From JADGRF01 sp035274465 (GTDB taxonomy: Bacteria; Myxococcota_A; Polyangia; Polyangiales; JAFGIB01): a DNA stretch of 64,000 bases. Shown in pieces: positions 32,263 to 40,182 of this stretch (the stretch's first letter is position 1; each line of letters begins with the position of its first letter). Below the pieces are notes generated by a model that made no database searches, was not told the origin of the DNA, and saw only the letters and a list, made by a program, of their open reading frames with translations. The DNA is taken from the NCBI GenBank assembly GCA_035274465.1, contig DATEOF010000501.1, positions 1 through 64,000 on the forward strand, written 5' to 3'. The position numbers and the translations under genes were made by a program.

Positions 32263-33603
32263 GTGACAGACGAAACGACCAAGCCCAGCTTGCCGCCGAG
32301 CCCGGCGACTCTCGGTCGCTTCGGTGCCGGAGTGCTGGTCGTCGCGCTCGCGTCCGCTGCCTTCGCGTTGACGTTTCGCTGGGCGCTGTTGCTGGTCGTG
32401 GAGGGGCTGTCGGAGGCATCCGACGTGGTCAGCGCGATGCGCGGCTTGCCGTGGTATCTGCGCTGGTCGTTGCCGGCGCTCGGCGGTCTGCTCGCGGGTG
32501 CGGTCGGCTTGATCAGCGCGCGCTTCGGCAGCAGCCAGGGCGTGAGCGACGTGATGGAAGCGGTGGTGCTCGGGCGCGGACGGATCTCGCTGCGCGTCAC
32601 GCTGCTCAAGTCGCTGGCTTCGTGGCTCGCGATCGCGAGCGGCGGGTCGCTGGGTCGCGAGGGTCCGCTGATCCAGTTCGGTGGCGCGATCGCGCAGTTC
32701 GTCAGCAGCCGCTTGTCGCTCTCGGCGACGCACTCGCGCCGCTTGATCGCGGCCGGTGCCGCTGCGGGCTTTGCCGCGGCGTACAACACGCCGTTCGCCG
32801 CGGTGTTGTTCGTGATCGAGGTGGTGACCGGTGTCGTCGTGCTCGACGCCATCCTGCCGGCGTTGGTCGCCACCAGCATCGCCACTGCGCTCGTGCGTGC
32901 TGCGGCAGGCGAGGGCGCGATCTACGGCCAGCGTGTGTTCCACTTGATGGCGCCGCTCGAGCTCCTGGCGTTCGCGGGCCTCGGGATCGTCGCGGCGCTC
33001 ACCGCACAGGCCTTCATGCGGCTGCTGACGTTCGGCGAAGAACTGTTCCGCCGCTCGGGTTTGCCGTTGCCATGGAGACCGGCGCTCGGTGGCGCGATCG
33101 CCGGAGCCTGCGTCGCGCTGTTGCCGGAGATCGCGGGTAACGGCTACGAGCCACTCAACCTGCTGCTCGACGGTGAGTTCACGCCGGGATTCGTGTTGCT
33201 GCTCGCGCTCGGCAAGGCTCTGGCGACCACGGCTTCGGTGTCGTCGGGCAGTCCAGGTGGTGTGTTTACGCCCACGCTGTTGATCGGCGGTGCCACGGGC
33301 TTCCTGTATTGTACGGCGCTCTCCCACGTCGCCCAGCTCGGGCCGGCCGGCGGCTACGCGCTGGTGGGTATGGCCGCGGCGACGGCGGCCAGCACACACG
33401 CGCCGCTGATGGCCGCAGTGATGGTCTTCGAACTCTCCGGCGACTACGCGATCGCACTGCCGTTGGTGCTGGCGACGGCGCTGGCCACGTCGATCTCGCG
33501 CCGGCTCCGCCGTGAATCGATCTATGCGGCCGAGCTCAAGCAGCGCGGCATCGCGTGGGAGTTGACGATCGACGGTCGGCGCTTACAAGTGACGAAACGT
33601 TGA
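32263..33603 (+). CDS. CLC-family chloride/proton antiporter
   Basis: 446 aa with about 10-12 membrane helices. GGSLGREGPLIQFG (127-140) includes the gating glutamate Glu133 that marks H+-coupled antiporters. SSGSPGGVFTPTLLIGGATG is the second CLC signature. No cytoplasmic CBS domains follow, so it is the short form like E. coli ClcA. It would exchange Cl- for H+, supporting acid resistance or ion balance. Start GTG 32263. It is divergent from the sulfate operon. A functional link is not obvious. Confidence 0.92.
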   Translation: MTDETTKPSLPPSPATLGRFGAGVLVVALASAAFALTFRWALLLVVEGLSEASDVVSAMRGLPWYLRWSLPALGGLLAGAVGLISARFGSSQGVSDVMEAVVLGRGRISLRVTLLKSLASWLAIASGGSLGREGPLIQFGGAIAQFVSSRLSLSATHSRRLIAAGAAAGFAAAYNTPFAAVLFVIEVVTGVVVLDAILPALVATSIATALVRAAAGEGAIYGQRVFHLMAPLELLAFAGLGIVAALTAQAFMRLLTFGEELFRRSGLPLPWRPALGGAIAGACVALLPEIAGNGYEPLNLLLDGEFTPGFVLLLALGKALATTASVSSGSPGGVFTPTLLIGGATGFLYCTALSHVAQLGPAGGYALVGMAAATAASTHAPLMAAVMVFELSGDYAIALPLVLATALATSISRRLRRESIYAAELKQRGIAWELTIDGRRLQVTKR

Positions 33604-33753
33604 CGTAACGAAGGCCTCGCGCGCCGCAATTTCACCTTCTCCGGCTAGCTCCGCGCACTCGGGTTTGTGACGAGTGTGACCTGGATCTCAGTCGGTCTGC
33701 GCGGCGAGTCTGGCCACGTGAGTCAATGAAACTAAACACATGAAAGGAGCTTT

Positions 33754-35088
33754 GTGCTCGAAAGCAGCGTTGTTAGTCTGGCGAGGCAGTCGTTTGTTAG
33801 GGGGCTGCCAACTGGTTCCGACGCTGTGGGGTGGACGATGGCCTTCGTCGAAGATTGGCATCGCATCACGGCACTCGATCATCAGCCTGTGTTGCGTAAC
33901 TTACTCATTACTCAGGGCTACCACGAGCTGTCGCACGGCTTCGCGCGAATGCTCGGTCCCGAGAACATCACGTGGTTTGGTTTTGCATCCTGGTCATCCA
34001 AGACCGTGGGACGCTTCCTGCAAAACCAACAGCTGCCTCGGTTGCTCGGCGATTGGCTGGAGCACGCGAGGTTGCATGCCGAGCCAGCGGGTGTGGCGTC
34101 GCTGTCGGCTGCGGTGCACGACATGCGCTCGTACCTGGCCAAGGGCAACAGCGAGGTGTTCCGCGAGCTGGCGCCGTTGTTTGGCAACTTCCTCTCGGCG
34201 TTCGAGGCCGATAGCGAACCCGACCTGCCGCGGCTCAATCGTTTCATCGATGCGCTGGCGAACGGCGAGAGCGCGCCGGATCACATCACTCCGCACCCGA
34301 CGACGCGCGAGCTCGAGCTGCGCGGACAGGGGGGGCAGGCGCGGTTGGGCGACGCGCTGCGCCACTACTATCACGCGAAATTCGAGCCCGACGCCAAGCG
34401 CAAGGCGGAGCGCATCCTGCTGGCCAATGCGAACATCGGCATGCACGAGCAGACGCGCTTGCAGACCTACATTCGCGGCGCGCTCGACGCTCCGGTGCGC
34501 CGCTTGCTCGAGCGCGATTCGCACGCGCCGCCGCCGTGCGCGCTCTCGATGCACAACGGTTCGTGGTTCTCACTCAAGGCCCAAGACGTGTTCCGGCGCT
34601 TCGCGACCGAGCGCGTGCTGACGTTGAACCTGCCGGACAGCCAGCTGCGACTCGGCCACGATCTGCGCGCGGCGCCGGGGCAGCCGCTGATCCCCCAGTT
34701 GTTACAGGACATCGAGCATCCCGAGCTCGGCCAGGTGTTCTCGCACTACGCTCCGGCGCCGGAGCTGCCGCGGCCGGTGCCGAAGTTCAAGCAACTGTTC
34801 GCGCTCGACGTGCCGTTCACCGGCGTCGGTGCGGCGCGCGGCAGCTGTCGCGAAGGCGCGCTCGAGCCGCCGCCGCGAGCTGCACGCGGCCCGGAGCGTG
34901 TACGGCCGGGGCAAGTGGCGCGGGGTACCGCGGCGCAGGACTGGTCCTCGCTGCACCAGCGCATGCGCTTCATCCTGGAGCTGTTTCGCTCGAGACAGCG
35001 CAACCAGCGCCTACTCGAGCCCACCTTCAGCGCGGCACAGGTGGACGTGCTGAAGCGCGGGCGGATTCCGCATGGACCTTTGACGTAG
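33754..35088 (+). CDS. Conserved protein of unknown function
   Basis: 444 aa from GTG 33754, preceded by an excellent ribosome site (AAAGGAG, with 4 bases to the start). The N-terminal ~120 residues contain YHELSHGFARMLGPENITWF followed by GFASWSSKTVGRFLQ, a pattern seen in uncharacterised bacterial proteins with Trp-rich helices. The middle is helical with LGDALRHYYHAKFEPDAKRK. A low-complexity Arg/Pro linker follows (around residues 355-395: PPPRAARGPERVRPG), and a helical tail ends the protein. No membrane segment, no signal peptide, no known catalytic motif. The next gene is a universal stress protein 51 bp away. Confidence 0.65.
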   Translation: MLESSVVSLARQSFVRGLPTGSDAVGWTMAFVEDWHRITALDHQPVLRNLLITQGYHELSHGFARMLGPENITWFGFASWSSKTVGRFLQNQQLPRLLGDWLEHARLHAEPAGVASLSAAVHDMRSYLAKGNSEVFRELAPLFGNFLSAFEADSEPDLPRLNRFIDALANGESAPDHITPHPTTRELELRGQGGQARLGDALRHYYHAKFEPDAKRKAERILLANANIGMHEQTRLQTYIRGALDAPVRRLLERDSHAPPPCALSMHNGSWFSLKAQDVFRRFATERVLTLNLPDSQLRLGHDLRAAPGQPLIPQLLQDIEHPELGQVFSHYAPAPELPRPVPKFKQLFALDVPFTGVGAARGSCREGALEPPPRAARGPERVRPGQVARGTAAQDWSSLHQRMRFILELFRSRQRNQRLLEPTFSAAQVDVLKRGRIPHGPLT

Positions 35089-35139
35089 GCGAGTTGGCTC
35101 GGAGCTTGCGTCCTTCAGCGACAGCGGAAGGAGCGAGCC

Positions 35140-35610
35140 ATGAACCTGCTATTGGCCGTAGACGATTCGCACTATTCGGACCTGGCGGCGAGTGAGGTCG
35201 CGGCGCGGCCTTGGCCTCGAGGGACTGTGTTGCGCGTGCTCTCGGTCGCGCCGACGTTGCTGGGCGCATCGGTGCCCGGTGTTCCGCTCGCGGGCGCGTT
35301 GGGCGTGGGCATGCCGTACAGCGGTGAGTTCGAGGCCCGCAAAGAGCTGCTGGAAGGCGCCAATCGCCTGGTATTACGCGTCGCCGAGCGCTTCGACCGC
35401 GAGATGCTTCGGATCGAGACGGTGGTGCGCGAGGGAGATGCGGGCAGCGAGATCATCGCCGAGGCCGAGACCTGGCCTGCAGATCTGATCGTCGTGGGGT
35501 CGCATGGGCGGACTGGCCTGAAGAGGCTGATCCTGGGGAGTGTCGCGCACTACGTCACCAACCACAGTCCGTGCTCGGTGGAGATCATCCGCGCGCGCAA
35601 ATCACTGTGA
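35140..35610 (+). CDS. Universal stress protein (UspA family)
   Basis: 156 aa single Usp domain. MNLLLAVDDSHYSDLA at the N-terminus places the conserved Asp in the first beta turn. The ATP-binding signature G-x2-G-x9-G-S is present in VVGSHGRTGLKRLILGSVAHYVTNHSPCSV, with the usual terminal SVEII strand. It would be a nucleotide-binding cytosolic protein of the ATP-binding Usp type, made under stress. AGGAG sits close before the ATG at 35140. It lies downstream of the unknown 444-aa protein and may be cotranscribed. It converges on the SDR gene with 33 bp between them. Confidence 0.93.
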   Translation: MNLLLAVDDSHYSDLAASEVAARPWPRGTVLRVLSVAPTLLGASVPGVPLAGALGVGMPYSGEFEARKELLEGANRLVLRVAERFDREMLRIETVVREGDAGSEIIAEAETWPADLIVVGSHGRTGLKRLILGSVAHYVTNHSPCSVEIIRARKSL

Positions 35611-35643
35611 TGGGGCGGAATTGTAGCTGCGGGCAACGGCGCC

Positions 35644-36456
35644 TCAGGGGCTTGGTCGCATACCTTGCCCTGGGCGATACATCCTCGGCGGCTTGTTACC
35701 CGCCATCTGCCCACCATCGATCGGCAACACCACCCCGGTGATGAAGGCCGCCTGCTCCGAACACAACCACAACACCGCAGCCGACACCTCATCCACAGTC
35801 CCGACCCGCCGCATCGGCACCGCCTGCGCCGCCCCCCGCTGCGCCTCTCCCCCGGCCGCTTGCAAGTGATGCGTCAAGATCGGTCCCGGCGCGACCACGT
35901 TCACGCGAATGTTCTGATCCGCGTAGTCGAGCGCCGCGACCTTCGTCAGACCGATGATGCCCGCCTTGCCCGCGACGTACGCGCTCAAGCCGCTCGTCCC
36001 GCGCATGCCCGCAGTCGAAGCCATATTGACGATCGCACCGCCACCCGAGCGCAATATCGCCGGGATCTGGTACTTCATGCCCAGGAACGTACCGCGCACG
36101 TTCGCGCGGATGCCGCGGTCGAAGTCGTCCACCTCGATCTCGGCGAGCGGCGCGGGCATCGGCCCGTCGGTCGCATTGTTGAACGCGGCGTCCAGGCGCC
36201 CGAACGTCTCCAACGTCCGCTGTACCAGGTGCTCGACAGCGCCCGCGTCGCCGACATCCGTCCGCACAGCCAGCGCCTCGCCGCCCTGATCGCGGATACC
36301 CGCCGCCACGGCTTCGAGTGCCTGCAGATCGCGCGCGGCGATCACCACGCTGGCGCCCGCACGCGCGAAGGCCTGGGCCGTCGCAGCGCCTATGCCCTTG
36401 CTGGCGCCGGCGACCAGCGCAACTTTGCCTCTGAACCACGCATTGTGCTCGGTCAT
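35644..36456 (-). CDS. Short-chain dehydrogenase/reductase
   Basis: 270 aa classical SDR. The cofactor loop GASKGIGAATA (17-27) is a TGxxxGIG variant with Ala before Gly. The NNA motif is in AFNNATDGP. The catalytic triad is Ser147 (NMAST), Tyr160 and Lys164 (YVAGK). The C-terminus (GVVLPIDGGQMAGNKPPRM) ends like FabG-type reductases. ARD at positions 41-43 suggests NADP preference. The substrate is unknown. The ATG at 36456 is chosen for its SDR-like position; a further ATG upstream adds 17 unconvincing residues. Confidence 0.92.
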   Translation of the reverse strand: MTEHNAWFRGKVALVAGASKGIGAATAQAFARAGASVVIAARDLQALEAVAAGIRDQGGEALAVRTDVGDAGAVEHLVQRTLETFGRLDAAFNNATDGPMPAPLAEIEVDDFDRGIRANVRGTFLGMKYQIPAILRSGGGAIVNMASTAGMRGTSGLSAYVAGKAGIIGLTKVAALDYADQNIRVNVVAPGPILTHHLQAAGGEAQRGAAQAVPMRRVGTVDEVSAAVLWLCSEQAAFITGVVLPIDGGQMAGNKPPRMYRPGQGMRPSP

Positions 36457-36529
36457 GGGTCCACCCCTTTGCCGAGCTCGATCTAGGAACAACTCGAAGT
36501 GCGTCAACTATCGAGTCACACCTTTCCGA

Positions 36530-37066
36530 CTAACCCGACCGCAGCTCACCCAGCAGCACGCGCTTGCCCGTGTCGTCGTATGCCCAGACCTTGGTCAGCG
36601 TCTTGGCCGCGGCTGCTGTGCGCGCGAGCTCGATCTCGCAGCACGCGTAGACCGCGCCGTCGGCGGGATCGAACGTGATCTCGGGCATCACCTTCAGCTG
36701 CTTGCCGTCGGCGGAGAGCACCTCTGCGTCCAGCCGCCGCACGCCGCGCAGATCGAGCGGTACCTTGGTGATCAGGATGTCGATCTCGCCGGAGAGATCG
36801 GGTGTCTTGAATTCCTCGAAGTCCATGCACACCACGCGCAGGTCGCTCTTCTTCATCTCTTCGACTTCGCGCGCGGTCAGCCACAGGCTGATCGTGCCGC
36901 GGTCGCGCATCTCGCGCAGCGTGCGGCCCAGCTGCTCGCGAAAGCGTAGCTCGGGGGCTTCGTCCGCCAGCGCGCGCGCGAACAACTCTTCCTCGTACGC
37001 GTGTACCTGTTCGTCCGGCTGTCCCGAGCGCAAGTACTCGTCGAGTTTGCTGAGCTCGGCGGTCAT
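36530..37066 (-). CDS. Partner protein of ECF sigma factor, possible anti-sigma
   Basis: 178 aa, translationally coupled to the sigma gene by an ATGA overlap (37063-37066). The N-terminal ~60 residues (LDEYLRSGQPDEQVHAYEEE..., LADEAPELRFREQLGRTLRE) have the helical, acidic look of anti-sigma N-domains, but there is no HxxxCxxC zinc motif and no membrane segment. The C-terminal half is beta-rich (VVCMDFEEFKTPDLSGEIDI, ADGAVYACCEIELART) and may sense a ligand. The coupling and order (sigma first) suggest it controls the sigma factor. No family is recognised. Confidence 0.7.
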   Translation of the reverse strand: MTAELSKLDEYLRSGQPDEQVHAYEEELFARALADEAPELRFREQLGRTLREMRDRGTISLWLTAREVEEMKKSDLRVVCMDFEEFKTPDLSGEIDILITKVPLDLRGVRRLDAEVLSADGKQLKVMPEITFDPADGAVYACCEIELARTAAAAKTLTKVWAYDDTGKRVLLGELRSG

Positions 37067-37635
37067 GCTTGCCTCCAGGAGATCGGTCGCTCCAGGCAGC
37101 TGCGCAACGCCGCCAGCGTGCGGTGGCGGATCACGCGCACGTTCGCCTCGCTCAGGGCCAGGTTGCTGGCGATCTGCGCGTCCGCGTGGTCGTCGCAGAA
37201 GGTCGCGTGCATCACCTTGCGCGCGTGCTCGGTCAGCTGCGAGTAGCAATCCTCCAGCTGCTCGCGGCGCAGCTCGAGCGGCGCGTCGAAGGCCACCAGA
37301 TCGTCGGCGCTCAGGCCGAACTGTGCCTGGAGCTCGCGGCGGCGCTCGCCCACCCGCGCGCGTTCGCGCGCCAGGTTGCGGCAGATGCCCAGCGCGAAAC
37401 CGGCGAGCCGCGCCGGATCCTGGATCCGCTGCGAGCGCATGGCCTCGATCAGCAAGAGCAACGCGTCCTGGGTGAAGTCCTCGGCCGCTGGGGGCGGCAG
37501 CCGCCGTTGGGCGAAGGCGCGCATCGCCGGCAACAGGCGCCGGCAGACTTCGCGCTCCGCTGCCTGGTCGCCGCTCAAGGCGCGCTGAACGATGGGATCG
37601 AGCGCGGGTCTTTGAAACTCGGTCGCTGAGTCCAT
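37063..37635 (-). CDS. ECF-type RNA polymerase sigma factor
   Basis: 190 aa, sigma-70 ECF layout. Region 2 is around residues 20-95, with AAEDFTQDALLLLIEAM (2.2/2.3) and ALGICRNLARERAR (2.4). Region 4 is ~125-185, with LTEHARKVMHATFCDDHADAQIASNLALSEANVRVIRHRTLAALRSC as the helix-turn-helix. The 2-4 linker is short and there is no C-terminal extension. The ATG at 37635 starts the conserved part; the frame is open upstream but unlike sigma factors. It is cotranscribed with the downstream partner gene (ATGA overlap). The regulated promoters are unknown. Confidence 0.88.
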   Translation of the reverse strand: MDSATEFQRPALDPIVQRALSGDQAAEREVCRRLLPAMRAFAQRRLPPPAAEDFTQDALLLLIEAMRSQRIQDPARLAGFALGICRNLARERARVGERRRELQAQFGLSADDLVAFDAPLELRREQLEDCYSQLTEHARKVMHATFCDDHADAQIASNLALSEANVRVIRHRTLAALRSCLERPISWRQA

Positions 37636-37753
37636 GCTGGGCAGCCCCACGATAGCGCGACCTCCGCTTTCGAGCCATCGCCGTGTAACGCCGGGCCGCT
37701 TCGCACCACTTCCCCATTGGCGAGGGCCGAGTGCCACGCCCAGGAGCTCGAAC

Positions 37754-38659
37754 ATGGCAAACGAGAAAAACGCGGTACTACTGATCGGGGCTTCCGGGAC
37801 CTCCGGCCGCGAGGTGTTGCGCGCGACCGTGCGCGCAGGTGGTCTGGTGCGGGCGCTGGTCCGCTCCGCCGCGAGCGCCGAGGCCCTCGCCGGCGAGGCC
37901 GAGATCGTGCACGGCGACCTGCGCGACGATCGCTCCCTGGAGCGCGCGCTCCGCGGGGTGCGCTCGGCGTTTTACGTGTCGCCGCACGAACCCGACGAGG
38001 AGGCACTGGCCGAGCGCTTCATCCGCGCCTGCGAGGACGCGCGCGTGCGCCTGGTCTTCGGTGGGGTGCACGTGCTGGGCAAGACGCGCATCACGCGCGC
38101 GCTGAAGCGAGCCGTCTACGGCGCGGTCTTCCCGCGCTACCGAGCCAAGTTCCGCATCGGCGAGCGCATGCGCCGCAGCCGCGCCAACCCGGTCGTGCTC
38201 GTGCCGACGAACTTCTTCCAGAACGACGAGCTTTTTCGCTCGGACATCCTGGCGGGCAGCTTTCCCCAGGCGTTCCTGAAGCCAGTCAATCGCGTGGACG
38301 TGCGCGATCTGGGCGAAGCCGCGGCGCGCGCGCTGCTGGACGACAGCCTGCCCTCGGGAGAGTACTCGGTCGTCGGGCCGAAGGCGTGGACTGGCGCCGA
38401 ATGCGCAGCGGAGTGGGCGAGCGCGCTCGGTCGACCGGTACGCTTCGCGAGCGAGCCTGCCGAGGTCGATGCCGCGATCGAGCGAGCGCTCTCCGGCAAG
38501 AAGCGCGACGACTTCCTGTCTTCGTACAAGGTGCTGCGCAACCTCGAAGTGGCGACGCAGCCCGCCGCGCTCGCGCAGACGATCGCCTTGCTCGGTGGCA
38601 GGCAGCCCCGCACGTACGCGCAGTACGTGCGGGACGAGGTCGCGCGCCTGGCTACTTGA
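37754..38659 (+). CDS. NmrA-like NAD(P)-binding protein
   Basis: 301 aa with a Rossmann dinucleotide loop VLLIGASGTSGREVLRATVR (8-27, GxxGxxG type). LRDDRSLERALRGVRSAFYVSP and LVPTNFFQNDELFRSDIL match the NmrA/quinone-oxidoreductase-like atypical SDR group. It lacks the full YxxxK, so it may be a redox sensor or oxidoreductase. Start ATG 37754, divergent from the sigma gene (118 bp between starts). The end overlaps the stop of the DUF3089 gene by 8 bp in a convergent arrangement. Confidence 0.85.
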   Translation: MANEKNAVLLIGASGTSGREVLRATVRAGGLVRALVRSAASAEALAGEAEIVHGDLRDDRSLERALRGVRSAFYVSPHEPDEEALAERFIRACEDARVRLVFGGVHVLGKTRITRALKRAVYGAVFPRYRAKFRIGERMRRSRANPVVLVPTNFFQNDELFRSDILAGSFPQAFLKPVNRVDVRDLGEAAARALLDDSLPSGEYSVVGPKAWTGAECAAEWASALGRPVRFASEPAEVDAAIERALSGKKRDDFLSSYKVLRNLEVATQPAALAQTIALLGGRQPRTYAQYVRDEVARLAT

Positions 38660-40016
38660 GCTTCGCGTCGCGCTGCTTGCCCACGAGCTCCACGAGATCG
38701 TCGAGCGGGAATTGATAGTCGAACACGTGCAGGCCGAAGCCGACGACCCGGCTCAGATCCAGGAAGTGCTTGCGCGAGTCACCCTCGACGTAATTGATGC
38801 GCAGAACCTGCCCGCCGCTCGGAGCGTCCACGCACTCCGCCTCGAAGAAGTCGCGGAACAGGCCCCAGGTCCCGGTGAACTCGCTGCCCAGGTCCATCGA
38901 GTAGTTGGTGCCGCGCGACTTGAAGAACGAGCCCTTCATCTTCACCTTGCCGCCACCGAGCGCAGCCGGGTTGGTGCAGGCGAGCGTCGCGGGGATGTTG
39001 CTCAGTGACTGCGGCTGGCCGTACGCGCGATAGCCGATCGCGCAGCCGAACTGCTCCGGCGTCTTGCAGAGCGGGATGTTCTTGAAGGTGTCTGCGGCCA
39101 GGCCGCCGCCGATCAACAACGTGGATACCAGGCGCTTGCGCAGATCCTCGTTGCCGTCGATCTCCTGCTTGATCAGGCGCATGGCGTGGCCGGTCCCTTG
39201 CGAGTGCCCGTAGACCACGAAGCTCCGGCCCTTGCTCCAGTTCGCGATGTAGTGCTTGAACGTCGTCACCACGTCCATGTACCCGAGCTCCGCGTCGCCG
39301 CCGTTGTTCAGCGACGCCTGCCGGTAGAACGGCGCGTACACGTTGCACACCCGCGAGAAGCGCGCGGCCTGGCTGCGGATCGACGACAGCATCGGCTCGG
39401 GATCGGAGAAGTCGTAGCTCTCCGGATCCTCGGTGCGGTTCACGGTCGGGTACCAGAAGAGGCAGTCGATCGGATGATCCGTGCTCAGCGTGTCCATGTA
39501 CGGAGCGAACGTGCCGTCCGCCTTGGCCTCGGTCGCATCCGCGATGTTTTCGAGGCAATAGTTCTTGGTCAGCCCGGGCTTGCACATCCACATCTTGTCC
39601 TGGGCGTAGATGTCGCTGGTGAAGCCGGGGTAGGGGTTCTTGGCATTGGGATCGGTCCCATCCGAAGCTCCAGCGGCTCCTCCGCTCCCAGCTGCGGGCG
39701 CTCCTGCGCCCCCCATCCCACCCGCGCCAGCGCCAGCGCCCGAGCCCGAATCTCCGCCGCCACCAGCTGCAGCCTTGCCAGCGGCCCCGCCACTCGCCCC
39801 CGCCGCAGGCTTCCCCGCGGCCGGCGCGCCACCTGCACCAGCCCCACCAGCTCCACCGCCCGGGCCACCGCCACTCCCCGCGCCCGCAGGGCCAGCACCG
39901 GCAGCCTCACTCCCCGCGCCGCTTCCGGCAACAGTGTCTCCCCCCGTGGCTTCGCCGGAATCTCCGCATGCGCCAACCACCGACGCCAACACTGCAAGCC
40001 AGGTAACGCGCGACAT
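38652..40016 (-). CDS. DUF3089-type alpha/beta hydrolase lipoprotein
   Basis: 454 aa. The signal peptide MSRVTWLAVLASVVGAC places the lipid Cys at 17. Residues 21-120 are a Gly/Ala/Pro-rich linker with almost no other residue types, typical of myxobacterial surface lipoproteins. The catalytic domain then starts (YPGFTSDIYAQDKMWMCKPG). FVVYGHSQGTGHAMRLIKQE (267-286) contains the nucleophile elbow with Ser272, matching DUF3089 proteins. DCLFWYPTVNRTEDPE is the family-like beta region. The substrate is unknown. AGGAGG lies 8 bases before ATG 40016. It is downstream of the giant protease gene and on the same strand. Confidence 0.82.
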   Translation of the reverse strand: MSRVTWLAVLASVVGACGDSGEATGGDTVAGSGAGSEAAGAGPAGAGSGGGPGGGAGGAGAGGAPAAGKPAAGASGGAAGKAAAGGGGDSGSGAGAGAGGMGGAGAPAAGSGGAAGASDGTDPNAKNPYPGFTSDIYAQDKMWMCKPGLTKNYCLENIADATEAKADGTFAPYMDTLSTDHPIDCLFWYPTVNRTEDPESYDFSDPEPMLSSIRSQAARFSRVCNVYAPFYRQASLNNGGDAELGYMDVVTTFKHYIANWSKGRSFVVYGHSQGTGHAMRLIKQEIDGNEDLRKRLVSTLLIGGGLAADTFKNIPLCKTPEQFGCAIGYRAYGQPQSLSNIPATLACTNPAALGGGKVKMKGSFFKSRGTNYSMDLGSEFTGTWGLFRDFFEAECVDAPSGGQVLRINYVEGDSRKHFLDLSRVVGFGLHVFDYQFPLDDLVELVGKQRDAKLK

Positions 40017-40182
40017 CGCCAGATCCTCCTGTGGGACCCGTCGGCCCCGCGGGCGAGCTGAGCGCAGATCGACGCACCGATCCTGTCGCGTTTGTGTCCT
40101 GGTGCAGGCCAGCGCCCTGAAATGCCAGTGATCTAGGTAGGATTTCGGCGCGCCGAGTGTCGCCGAACGGGTACGCGCCAGC

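Noticed and set aside
34829..35053. A frameshift inside the unknown 444-aa protein
   Set aside because: The main frame stays open with ordinary codon use, and the alternative frame would need two compensating shifts.
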